From: Oscillospiraceae bacterium
GTDB taxonomy: Bacteria > Bacillota > Clostridia > Oscillospirales > Acutalibacteraceae
NCBI GenBank assembly: GCA_031271865.1
Contig: JAISUW010000003.1
Coordinates: forward strand, 1 to 58,398
DNA length: 58,398 nucleotides
Direction of reading: 5' to 3'
Shown: positions 53,301 to 58,206 of the stretch, piece by piece
How the letters are laid out: each line of letters starts with the position of its first letter
Numbering within the stretch: the stretch's first letter is position 1
The notes under the pieces: model-generated
The model's database searches: none
Told to the model about the DNA's origin: nothing
Seen by the model: the letters and a program-made list of their open reading frames with translations, nothing else
Program-made: the position numbers and the translations under genes

Positions 53301-55122
53301 TTGTGCTCTTGTCGTCAAAGGGGTTGTTGGGGTTGAACTCGGCTTTCAGAATACCTGTTGCGTCTTCCGGAGCATTCGCGTTGCTGAAGAAAATCTGGTT
53401 GGCGGTCTTCTGCAGCTGCCCGGAAACATTCCCGCCGGTCAGCCCGGAGCCGTCGTTGGTGTCTTCGTCGTCCAAGAAGTAACGCCAATCCGAGATGATT
53501 TGGCTCTGCAGGAGTTCGGCTTTCCTTGCCAGCTCCATCTGGAGGTCTCTCGCGGATGTAATCGGCGGGTTGGTGTTTGTCAGCGAATACTGCACTTGAT
53601 CCGCGTCGCTTTCCAGCGGCAGCATCCCATACCACGCCAGCACCTTATTAACGGTTTCGCGGCTCGCGAAATTCAGGATGGACCCGGTCGCGGCGTAGAC
53701 GTTCGCATTCGATGCAGAGCCGTTAATTGCTGTGTAGTCGCCGGCAACATAGTTCAGTGCCGCTTCCCACTTCTTATACTCCGCCAAGGTGGTGAAGGGG
53801 TAGTTATTAACGGAAACCGTCCCCACACCGTTCGAGCCCACGGCCTTATGACCGGGGTATGTAGTCCCGTTGGCGTCCCCGCCGTTCATATAGAGCTTCA
53901 GCGCATTAATCGTAGCGGTGATGTCCTCTGTACGGTTCCCGGCAGTCAGATTGCTGTAGGCCGCACTCTCACCGGTGAGTTTGGAAACACCGGTCAGCTG
54001 GTGCGCCACCGCGCGGTAGACATCCCGCACTTCATACATCCCAAAAATGCCCGTGCCGCAGGGGTCTGCACCGCTGGCCTCTTCCATGGACCAGCCTTGC
54101 AGTTCGTTGGAGTTGACAATCTTGTGCGACCAATCCATCTCCAGCACCAAGTCGACTCTACTATTGACTTGGTTGATGTCCTGCGTGCCGCTCATCAGGG
54201 CGTCGAGCGCCGTACGCGTAACGGCGAATGTACCGGCGTACGGATGGAACCCGCCGAGATAGCCTTCTTCGTGGTGGTCGACCGTGATATTGTTGTCGAC
54301 TTCCTTGAGCCACTTCATGATGGTCGGCGTCTCAAGGATGGCGGCACTCCCGCTGACGCTCGTGCTTGTTGTGTTATGAAAGTGGACGCTATCATAGTCC
54401 CCTGGCGCCCCGCCGCTGGTGTAAGCTGAAGCAGGGTTGCCGGTGCCGGTACTGACACTGGCACCCGCCGTTGCCCCGGAAATGAAGTAGTTCACAACCG
54501 CAAGCTCAGCATCCGTCAGCGTAACGCCGCCGGGTTGTGCAGCTTGTTCTTCCAGACCCTGCTTAATCGTGGCGGCAATGCGCGTAATGGTATTGTGCTT
54601 GGGGTCTTTCGCCGTCGAGCTCGTGAAGTTGTACTGCCCCAAAGCCGTACCTTTCGTTGTCAGCTGGTACCCAATCGGGTAAAACGCCGAAGACCCGCCC
54701 CCGATATTGATGGAGCTGGGCCAGAGGATTTGGTCATTGAAGAACAGCGTCATGGCAACGGTAATGAACTTATCGAATGCATTCCACACGTTGGCACCCG
54801 CACCGTCCGTGCGGCCGCTGCCGTTGAAATACCCGCGGGAATACACCGCGCTCCCATAGTCGCCGATGTTCGCACGGATGGCCTGATCATAGGTATTCGC
54901 CGGCCATGACGTGCCCATGCTATTGACATTGGTCGTGAACTCAATCGCCGTAATATCCATCGCTCTGATGGCATTCGCCAACTCAATGTAGTTGCTCGTG
55001 AGGTCCGGTGCAGCCGAGGAGTTCATAACCATCCCGGCGGGGATAAGCCCCACAAGCATGGCGAACGCCAAAAGCACACTGAGTGCGCGCAAGCTGAACG
55101 GCCGTTTTGTATGTTTCTCCAT
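38353..55122 (-). CDS. Giant secreted repeat protein (5589 aa)
   Basis: One uninterrupted frame of 16.8 kb. ATG 55122 has AAAGGAG 7 nt upstream; an in-frame ATG at 55251 with GAAAGGG is a weaker alternative. The N-terminus is a Sec signal peptide (MEKHTKRPF, then LRALSVLLAFAMLVGLIPAG, cleavage near SSAA). Residues ~40-1500 are Ser/Thr/Asn/Tyr-rich and match nothing I know. From ~1500 to 5500 the protein consists of about seven divergent repeats of ~490-640 residues. No LPxTG, SLH, choline-binding or cell-wall motif is seen. The C-terminus is Trp-rich and amphipathic (WVRFWMSVWEWLGRVWDF). Few Cys occur. It has its own promoter and terminator. The function is unknown; a surface or extracellular structural role is inferred only from the signal peptide, size and repeats. 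Confidence 0.9.
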   Translation of the reverse strand: MEKHTKRPFSLRALSVLLAFAMLVGLIPAGMVMNSSAAPDLTSNYIELANAIRAMDITAIEFTTNVNSMGTSWPANTYDQAIRANIGDYGSAVYSRGYFNGSGRTDGAGANVWNAFDKFITVAMTLFFNDQILWPSSINIGGGSSAFYPIGYQLTTKGTALGQYNFTSSTAKDPKHNTITRIAATIKQGLEEQAAQPGGVTLTDAELAVVNYFISGATAGASVSTGTGNPASAYTSGGAPGDYDSVHFHNTTSTSVSGSAAILETPTIMKWLKEVDNNITVDHHEEGYLGGFHPYAGTFAVTRTALDALMSGTQDINQVNSRVDLVLEMDWSHKIVNSNELQGWSMEEASGADPCGTGIFGMYEVRDVYRAVAHQLTGVSKLTGESAAYSNLTAGNRTEDITATINALKLYMNGGDANGTTYPGHKAVGSNGVGTVSVNNYPFTTLAEYKKWEAALNYVAGDYTAINGSASNANVYAATGSILNFASRETVNKVLAWYGMLPLESDADQVQYSLTNTNPPITSARDLQMELARKAELLQSQIISDWRYFLDDEDTNDGSGLTGGNVSGQLQKTANQIFFSNANAPEDATGILKAEFNPNNPFDDKSTTAFDESQYYNFQYGTSAKGLASLQAYYNELNTRLSGLVSRVPYDTATPSNGVREDIENWNGAWKYVRVDNDGVFNFPSVVGSSSSPTYYTKLTVGLTGTTANGDQEIALAYIRTHIAYVKRVIDLWRAHDAADALLRVASVPTIMEHLGANDNVNAAPQFYVTQNNGTTSYVYPYVSTPTGYSSNADWTNYTSDVPISSSIVLDGSPTTSVVYALGADATGVSAEYGNGNYGSRPSTNAYGYGGQASTERTSSAVYAFTHVSEAYTAYESWSQVTQYDATGSLVSEAGNMTYGVGTGGGGYVPYTDRDSIDATDWVTTSVGTTDPTAVRAVTTYLGTQLYTAWENGTSSMPASYGVDPSTVTTTWVDHYKTEPINTANDSYPVQESGQLTTEDLMLLISTLQSANSAFSGLTQSERDTIIGDTITYNSMQALLTRLNTEKTYRTDAEVKWQAYRDYFFGILDADYSNVTSPSTLVSMYNDFRTKLTEYRALALSYVSKLNQTSPTLGTGKTYWDEIFGEFETDVAQPAYMKIMGLIFNAYVDRLVGSDSSAQAYISDFEDDVITAGADVGKSIDTNNGVDRPIQEPSWTDISKKYDGDAYNGGWVYTPTGYYEIIPDWASFGNLSKGISEKNSSLLQPLLQEGKDPLFGTATGDPTKIPWELFGVYGNTNYTDDDSNAGKTPLTISDARYYYMYIVERAEPLYVNFMQNPQVYYQQKDQPPYPRAWMEDDILDEANDAWNNTLTIDDDNNDPVSPGDGTAQASTNSEQYRYPGTDPDGVNPPNMGDGEPMTDTDQVLTQLITKIDVLIGRDGNLYPLIQSMGGVDSFLSMIGMQSGGSLDLKKLLTPATLAGEQVVNIATVLDQALAGMLYSDSLINMIISAAYPMIAEQFENELNIDINDMIGNMPGLDAGLYSLHNILDPDATGHNPFDTKTGFRGDTGISWGSGGDKPWNLMDNPASAVALYPDLLAKKIDRDTFPEVYAKLGNYMAWTSFMYTDFEWGNYNKLHAKGGNGFTLKAGGVSRVDAVWGSEYFCDNDLNGTIDSGEAFYLPWGIDDVIDPIEKRDRFYAAMGSAFSGLMPALNTILFGEDSGWLGNDWVGTINISLGDLLGSLLGTNIFDNFTAWMAGLTASIIFAGVPLTIWGLGFDYSGKSQAILTMRLKFDTDDRSIAAYQGILTPIFEALLGKDVESIPSMATAATGEFSSKGIRLTAFRVDGGDVAEYLTAGGSPTQGTPDQSREFAGKDAAFRANATNLADNPATPLYDGGAWGYNGGTAAVKAIFGPIEAFLSKLKEAPVTEIINLIPNLVTALNANRILPLLSKVDLNVDVEAGLNTNDDAKQDGSITNLSVSINKITDLLDDLNILDVSDLLGDIGSGLKGEDPLLHKGKPHIVQGILGDLTAPNGTLGFLNGGIEGILRSELLGMGDLADSLPMDLLNDITTSGVMLTNRATGLAYIDTRRPYTADRIYIDADKPDVLKSLLDFVAGMIAPKNGEDKNYEVTVITKLLDNLSAENLVPVLAELTEPKKYKEQPVDYPAALPTVHTYYPSWWHDDSEGARQDAIYLSENLDPLINNLWLSIFGYTPNVGGTLGWYPDVDTSSTYENGTAIGDTSVNAWLNWFLTEKLLAGDTYVDLLIMLRNMLLDLTKDFDPNEPSTMQTIFALVKELVLIGGKGIDVVDIISQLIVAINQQIGAHYHGDYIVDTESPIAAPTPVPSPIGLAQWSRPDPDAPATDYVNFADISALIAAACKLLAPAGPILQFLMGGSNLSLIPLKTNKSTVGPTGTATTIDPYKLHKGPEANYGSLFGIYSYEGYNNGLLPIYNALLAPLLTASDPTADTALASTAFSVTNPTADDYAKMWEAVLNPLLGPTSLRTMLIREDSTAIFSTLLQLIPELAFFVSTPLASGGSTPNDPNDDVYEGDSPLQDALDALLEPLYVLIDTIRPLLYDKAGTKVIGLNDILTEFVPSMANDPLGPDPDTLKLLGGAITISLEEGVKINVEQIIDEQVNPMLQNALNSQILGAYIVPEINLRELILGKYITTTKPADGQLGATNSATTCDYHYYVKADKADVLMQLLHQIGLTKWLDETGMGGLTYLITNGPIDMFPINYEQAPDVINPIDRTRYDSSSDPAASILNPVSYPSWIQHYDLQYITDNADTIIDWIWGAIFNQEDRGMNALRLGVEGFVNDLLTDAVPQLGLTFEMKGTMEETISAMLGATLYKADNLAYIATIVNGLLASNIIEDDPNTAADESRTIATLTFGDLKTLIGLDLAELFGENAAKMLDKRRILELASAILGFQYDTDGDGTFETMERLDVDKLIRQFGFYVTKPTSSDNGTVYIPKNGVSDGGTTYQATDTGYTDDQGNAIIMPTGYYKEFVITKVNAQEDFLNATADLIGPIMPILDFLFNGANLLVFPQENWYYDVVVKDLAKDPTYSENNQIYDEEDNILKVFESMARTCNGFLTVHGGEGYINGLMPIYMALLNKNASKYVVTPADYKADPANRFKAILQPLLGIIDEIITSPVSFILDLVPNLAYFVSDVKDRNFTEEDLQPPVPVDEPDATDATKYPGGTSDAQYLTDLAAYNKYLQDQAAYDAKIGNPFLVENDPDSQYQTQKDWYKKSLLEQAGANLLAPVLVMIKEMPFIGNLLTDMVGGDGAAIVDSIINGHFAVGNLLDAALAALKDGGSITIFGSDISLPGGTLKYALTIQDLIIGTEKVFDEDYKLADLKWKPTYVDVDQALVLSQLLKAFGAYDMIEANGLQGLVYFLHNFSDKIPENKIDYQYSATADDDAVSPYEDYVNAPHYPAWFTEKDHEYVTDNIDVLIDWVWKKVALDPAAKGLLEQIAGDYIDVLPTLEDTVSSAWAKDGVNVMLLNTVVKLMNETALPLLNSVAAYLITGSNTRPDGLDITDLVGDFIWVNEHKIDLNNVISQFTSLYTADHYIITPGNDGPDGVAGTADDVADTYEYDPTKPFVTDKNGNGTAEDEALDMLTELLASIMPILDFLLSNAELRLLPEPPADDPATSDIEADFTNPNDDNDDIDTDPSADTGEPREFLRIWGSNGYESALLPILLMLVNDDANRFTSGYPECGILSVAEFTRQIESKPANVSEAAYAARYLELNKLKASGILNPIIYFINKLAADPVDTLLELIPNVAYFLTADPAIAAAQGLDQKDASLAKQAVYNLLAPVWPLFEAIKDTSNNAIVDLYNTVVDLDLETMINDIIAGLGLFPSSVTLASFIIGRVEEFDPYYDCAKRNEEYYINTDIPALVNFLLSEDCLNIYSQIPDGLQGITYLLHNWEDETDDSHQGHNGDIVPLTIDYRAYYPTSDGGNTDLATGKQWPDWGAANIANFSTYLTDNLDTVLDWLWLKAYEDPKGQELLTNLLGDFVTIKPTLEKTLATVYDKPVRNLLENTLLPLVNQQIVPVLQTSGFDVSSGHLLIDLSSLGMGTIADITLPADFQYTGGASDTFLTLSEVLKLIVYIGDQPLDLDEVIAPFQAYWDSTNNVADLSSVLDANGELDEEGALTILADLISGAMPLFDFLFMNDDIRLFPSDVDEAPEVTFRKPNPTATQGAQGTAGDTMDRPGEAIDEFLRIHGNNGYAYGFLPIYLMLVNMGYEDAGILTPDEYRAAEKPAKVRAIVDPLIYLVNTIAADPIQTILELLPNVVYFIDDANPKAGDQSLLQQAVYNLLYPVRVLVDGIGAADPEGAGLGAFLGSGAEIEAARTLPEIVAALLGTNPLTGEGTLDIDNLGIGDFVNDLLADLIPGIKIGDTAIFGDFGGSLQLKDLIVDSIARFNRTDNSGSSRTLEQQVGYGGVANYVNVNPAKLLAHILDCLEVDEFLNGNMGGVAGILDGLDLRGLINLINGWEPPAPLKIDYGQAPEPDPAPEYNHDILKPEMTQYLYDNIDLIIEFIWSRIFAENDKVADFEAALGLDSLFPNGLIEDTLEDTLLNAVGTVAYTKSNLELIQNIFKDTVIPMVHGLKVKITQKDDQGNITYQEWVTLEEVVQNVIYIGDDYDGDGEISASEYAPLNLNKILESIDTYQIQDPAGDPAAFEEELINLLHPLAPVLDFLFTGYNLYILPEATVNLPIDDRTSDAEDEDKVDFISNEFADDVTPEPLSFLRFYGNEGYERGLLPLLMALVGGIQGDEFVDVNGDNIYDQFPLVTPADFNANPGTEDHNRKVIEAIANPILCLLTNICENPLQTILNLLPNLAYFISDAAASGNSQNEKSLLQQAVDRILTPVTHILDVVATLGDADDVIMSLTGGISLDLMGVSRTIEINDLRIGDLLNEILQAVLGDGDPTTADDVLQLEDLIIGQLGNWEPAGLWEVGRDTREERYEDAYVDYPGSGGLADAAYYVDVNIPEILANLLDELGVLSILDGDLKYVLGILLPENYVELECKYVYYPTVNTQEPVDLYPYNFWTEKQAEYVALNADRFFNQLCILLFGKPLGSVPIVPGEPVSPGILSELVGSFLYDGTLYNTITNALKPVLENVLDILDMSLLDEVLGDADFALNRIVNDILAGAVTVGNEELDVKAILEEILQIIEDGPATEIHDSTSFREALSALLAPVVPLLSFLLAGRDLEIIPFDQVNRPLAENGTADNTRYDNTAHFVNYQEDGTVVEQDAFIYATGFDGYRYGLIPILEMLTMPFNDGDLVVGWEEFDAMATAGDSQGMLDAILNPIFGLVERLCNRPFDTLLTLLPNIVYFADNRGVNTNPIDPADYSSSPLQQSIRRLLYPLWFTAGRAGLGDMLNIDIDGIVHGLLNDTSLGYTALRRIAIGTLRHEESASGGGDTYGTDYDVHYLTVTVDDRADVITAFMRLILDLLGTKSMRDGLLDAIIEFGAPADIINTVRNLIGWILDLMLWSDWARDQIIANIYWSWMQGSSAVDAIYDSWYQGNLARQQIYDDLNGGDAEDNEDLQAVDQLWDDENTNGDDTSPSSGVAPNGWVRFWMSVWEWLGRVWDFLFGWIG
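38900..49450 (-). repeat. Seven divergent protein repeats in the giant gene
   Basis: Each unit contains, in order, a DxxxVLxxLL...GLxGLxYLL segment, YPxWxxxxxxYxTDNxDxLIDWxW, a PIMPxLDFLLxNxxLxLLP segment, GNxGYxxGLLPIxLMLVN, and the best anchor, NPxxxLxxxxxxDPxxTILELLPNxxYFxSD followed by SLLQQAVYNLLxPV. The anchor recurs near 49385 (degenerate), 47605, 45690, 43825, 42285, 40640 and 39150, i.e. residues about 1913, 2506, 3145, 3766, 4280, 4828 and 5325. Spacing is 497-639 residues. The units differ at many residues at DNA and protein level, so duplication is old. Confidence 0.82.
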
Positions 55123-55295
55123 TTGCTTCTCCTTTCGGTTTCCCGCGGAAATTGGGTTGCCGTTTTGGTCTTTCTGATGTGATGGGGGTCCGAGAATGCC
55201 GTTTGGAAGCCGCCCGGTTGCAGCTTCCGCACTATGTATTGCACGCTTCATTTGATACACCCTTTCAAGACTATGCTATGATACTTCTACTATCC

Positions 55296-55324
55296 ATTTT
55301 AAAACAATTCCCTAAAAAAGTCAA
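55296..55324 (-). promoter_or_regulatory. Giant gene promoter
   Basis: On the minus strand TTGACT (55324-55319), 17 bp, TAAAAT (55301-55296). Start near 55289 gives a leader of about 167 nt before ATG 55122. Confidence 0.8.
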
Positions 55325-55666
55325 TTCTTTAACGAATTATTACAAAAAGTTCTCCATTTTGCACAAAAATGGGTTCGCGTTTTTGTGCATTTCGCCAAAA
55401 GTTCACCATTATTTTTTACCTTTTTAATAAAGACACAGAAACAGACCGCCGGGTTCCGCTTTAGAGCAATAAATTTTTGCGGGAGGCAGAAAACTTTTCA
55501 CCCCCCCGAATCGCTTATATATCAACAATTTCATAAATATCATAATTATGTACTGATTATCACACATACGTGCTTTTCACCGCATAGCTTTCCGTCCCCC
55601 CAGATTCATCCGCCGTCTCCCCAAAATCAAAGATGTAAATTTTTCGTGAACTATTCCTTAATTCTC

Positions 55667-55694
55667 TTGACATCCCAAAAAAAATCATTATAAT
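55667..55694 (+). promoter_or_regulatory. Plus-strand promoter without an obvious gene
   Basis: TTGACA (55667-55672), 16 bp, TATAAT (55689-55694). Downstream, CCCG/CGGG (about 55710-55727) forms a short hairpin before a run of seven T (about 55738-55745). The transcript would be ~45 nt if it stops there. No gene follows on this strand for 1.5 kb. Confidence 0.6.
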
Positions 55695-55796
55695 AGGAAG
55701 TGTAGGATACCCGCGGCACGAGTCGGGCATACCCTATATTTTTTTCGCTCCAAAAACCGGGAGAAGACCGCCGCCCCGCCCATCCGTTCACTCCAT

Positions 55797-55983
55797 CCAA
55801 TATTTGTGCAATATCACAACAAACCCCCATTTTTCACCTCAAACAATCGTGAAAATGACGAACAGCCCCCTCCCGCGCTCATCCCATTGCATGGAACCCT
55901 GCCTCCGCATACACCACCCAATATTTGTGCAATATCACAACAAACCCCCACTTTTTTGCCCGAACAATCGTGAAAATGACGAA
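55797..55983. repeat. Duplicated 66-bp element with TTGTG/CACAA dyads
   Basis: Copies at 55797-55862 and 55918-55983 are offset by 121 bp and nearly identical. Each begins CCAATATTTGTGCAATATCA and ends AATCGTGAAAATGACGAA. Within each, TTGTG-CAATAT-CACAA is a 16-bp dyad that resembles operator sites such as those of Rex. The element lies ~500 bp upstream of the giant gene promoter and downstream of the oxidoreductase. Confidence 0.88.
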
Positions 55984-56131
55984 AACCCACACAAACCGCC
56001 GCCTATTCCTTGCACAGAAAGGCAGTCAAGATATTTGGACGGTGAGCGGCTTCCTATTGTATCTACGCACAATCGCCGTGGGATTGTGTACGTAATGGCG
56101 GCTTGCGCAATGCATTACTGCCGCTCCCTGC

Positions 56132-57172
56132 TTAGAAGCGTGCGGCCTCCAGCTTTGCCGTTGCCTCCATAGCGGCGAGGTCTTGGGCGAGGCGCACGGG
56201 GTCAGGGGAGCCTGCGGCGGCGGCTTGGAGGAACAGGATGTCCTCGTCACGGTATCCGTAGTAATCCGCATAGCGGTCAGAGCCGGCTATCTCTATGCCA
56301 TCCAGTGTTTCGATATGTACACAACCCGTACCCATCGCGGAGAGGGATTGCTTGCCGCCGGAACCGTAAAGCAGCTTTGCCGAACAGCCCATACCGCCGA
56401 AGCCTAAGTCTATGAAAGCGGAAGCACCCTTGCCGTGGAACTCGAAGTCGTGCACCCTCCCGCCGGCAGCATAGTGGGAACGGATGATACCGGTAATGCC
56501 ATTCTCGAACTGTAAGACACACTGCCAGGCCTGCGGCTCGCCGTTGTCGGGCGCATAACTCTCCAAGGTGGCGGCTTTGGCTATAGGCGTACCGGCGGCA
56601 TAACAGAGCAAGTCCGTAACATGGATAACATCGCACTGAAACGCCGTGGCGCAGCCCTGATAGAAAGCGGGACTGCTGTTCTTGTAGAAGCGCCCTTCCG
56701 CATGGGTAATCTCCGTAGCTTCCCGCAGACGGCGCAGTACCTCCTGCACCAGAGGAATATAGCGGCGGTTGAAGCCGACATGGAGCACTTTCTCGGCCCG
56801 GGTTGCTTTATCGGCAAGGGTGTGCGCTTGCGTCAGGGTGATACCCATCGGCTTCTCCATAAAGACATGGGCACCTGCGGAGAGGCAGTCCCGCACCACG
56901 CGGAAGAGGCAGTCGGGCTGTACGAGGGCAAAGACCGCGTCTAAGCTTTCTTCGGCGAGCATTTCATGGTAGCTGATGTATGTCTTCGGTATGCTGTATT
57001 GCGCGGCAAGTGCCTCGGCGCGCGCCGGTCGGAGGTCGCAGATGGCAGCAATGCTGCCGCAAAACGCAGCATTGCTGCACCCCTCCCCCCCAAGCAAGCG
57101 GGAAAGCACGGGCAAGTGAATCCCGCTGCAAATCCCTCCGGCACCGATGATACCGATTCTGATATTTTTCAT
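56132..57172 (-). CDS. Gfo/Idh/MocA family oxidoreductase
   Basis: An NAD(P)-dependent sugar or polyol dehydrogenase-like enzyme of 346 aa. The N-terminal Rossmann motif is IGIIGAGGICSGIHLP (residues 5-20), the conserved EKPMG is near 107-111, and GFNRRY follows near 140; the C-terminal half is the family's beta-sheet substrate domain, with a His (DVIHVTDLL) at the usual catalytic region. ATG 57172 has AGGAG 8 nt upstream. The substrate cannot be predicted: members act on myo-inositol, glucose-fructose, UDP-sugars or biliverdin. It is divergent from the ferritin-like gene with 77 bp between starts. Confidence 0.9.
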   Translation of the reverse strand: MKNIRIGIIGAGGICSGIHLPVLSRLLGGEGCSNAAFCGSIAAICDLRPARAEALAAQYSIPKTYISYHEMLAEESLDAVFALVQPDCLFRVVRDCLSAGAHVFMEKPMGITLTQAHTLADKATRAEKVLHVGFNRRYIPLVQEVLRRLREATEITHAEGRFYKNSSPAFYQGCATAFQCDVIHVTDLLCYAAGTPIAKAATLESYAPDNGEPQAWQCVLQFENGITGIIRSHYAAGGRVHDFEFHGKGASAFIDLGFGGMGCSAKLLYGSGGKQSLSAMGTGCVHIETLDGIEIAGSDRYADYYGYRDEDILFLQAAAAGSPDPVRLAQDLAAMEATAKLEAARF

Positions 57173-57249
57173 GCGGCAAGCTCCTGTTCTTAGGCGGAAG
57201 ACAAAATCATATGATGGGGAGTGAATCATACTGACGGAGGTATATGACT

Positions 57250-58206
57250 ATGGCAGTAACAGTGACCAACCAACCGATGCCGGGACCTGCAGCATACCGC
57301 TTGCCCGACCTGTACCCCATCCCGACGGGGCTGACACCGAACCTGAAGACGGCGCGGCTGCTGAAGAAGGCCTATGCCGGGCGGCACTCCGAGCTGGGCG
57401 CACTGACGCAGTACATCGTACACCACGAGGCCTGCACCGAGGCGGAGGCAGAGGCATCCAAAGCGTTTGTCGGCATTGCCGTTGTGGAGATGCACCACTT
57501 GGATATGCTGGGGGGGCTGATTCGGCAACTGGGCGGCTGTGTGCGCCTAACGGGCGGCGGGAGTTTGCCGCTGCCGTTCACTACGAAATGGAATGTCACC
57601 GGCGACACATTGGAAGAGAACATCCGCGCGAACATAAAGGGCGAGGAAATCTGCATCCAAAGCTATCGGGACATCATCACAGAGCTGGGGGACAGCCCGA
57701 TATCCGAATTGCTGGCACGGATAGTGAAGGACGAGGTTGTGCATCTGGAGATACTCCGCGGCTTGCTGGGCGAGGGGCAAACCGAAGAACCGGACCCAAG
57801 CGTACCCTCCACCGGGACAGCGGCACCCATTCCCATAGACGCGGTTGCAGAGGTCACGGAGGTCGGCGCGACCGGGACACAGGCAAGTGCGGATACAGCG
57901 GCGGTGATTGCCCCGACGGCAGATCCGGCACCCGTAGAAACAACGCTCCCGGATCCGACAGATGTGCTGAGCAGCCTTGCTGCCTCCATCGGCGCAGAGG
58001 AAGCGGCGGGGGTCATCGCGCCGCCGGTAGAGATTGCCGTCCCCGCAGCGGAGGATTTGGAAGTCGACCCGGCACTCCTGGCGGAATGCACCGGCATGGA
58101 CGCACCCGCTGCACCGTCGGCACCGGTCGTCACAGAGGTACCGACCCCGGATGAAACACCGACCCCGGTGGAAGTACCCCTAGTGGACGTGCAGGCGCAA
58201 GAATAA
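57250..58206 (+). CDS. Ferritin-like diiron protein with Ala/Pro/Thr-rich tail
   Basis: The first ~175 residues form a four-helix ferritin-like domain with a complete set of metal ligands: E48 (HSELG), E80 and H83 (VEMHH), E132 or E133 (KGEE), and E162 and H165 (DEVVH). Proteins of this sort include rubrerythrin-like proteins and relatives of manganese catalase and CotJC. No rubredoxin CxxC pair is present. Residues 176-318 are an Ala/Pro/Thr/Glu-rich acidic tail with no predicted fold, unusual for the family. ATG 57250 is 9 nt after GGAGG; ATG 57244 is too close (3 nt). The 3' end of the gene is duplicated downstream. Confidence 0.82.
   Translation: MAVTVTNQPMPGPAAYRLPDLYPIPTGLTPNLKTARLLKKAYAGRHSELGALTQYIVHHEACTEAEAEASKAFVGIAVVEMHHLDMLGGLIRQLGGCVRLTGGGSLPLPFTTKWNVTGDTLEENIRANIKGEEICIQSYRDIITELGDSPISELLARIVKDEVVHLEILRGLLGEGQTEEPDPSVPSTGTAAPIPIDAVAEVTEVGATGTQASADTAAVIAPTADPAPVETTLPDPTDVLSSLAASIGAEEAAGVIAPPVEIAVPAAEDLEVDPALLAECTGMDAPAAPSAPVVTEVPTPDETPTPVEVPLVDVQAQE

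Larger units (their letters stand above)
55325..56131. other. 807-bp intergenic region without a gene
   Basis: AT-rich in its left half. It contains a plus-strand promoter (55667-55694), a duplicated 66-bp element (55797-55983), and a 7-bp inverted repeat CACAATC/GATTGTG near 56066-56090 downstream of the oxidoreductase gene. Frames open here have no ribosome binding site and overlap repeat copies, so I call none of them coding. Confidence 0.6.

Noticed and set aside
55700-55745. Hairpin with ACGA loop, as in guanidine-II (mini-ykkC) riboswitches
   Set aside because: Mini-ykkC needs two hairpins with ACGR loops and a downstream gene; only one weak hairpin is present and no gene follows on the strand.
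55804-56172. 122-codon plus-strand open frame
   Set aside because: It begins inside the duplicated element, has no ribosome binding site, runs antisense into the oxidoreductase gene and its product is a non-globular mix of Pro, His and Arg.
57207-57234. TCATATG-13-CATACTGA resembles a sigma-E sporulation promoter before the ferritin-like gene
   Set aside because: Transcription would start at about 57240, inside or after the ribosome binding site GGAGG (57236-57240), so the mRNA would lack it.
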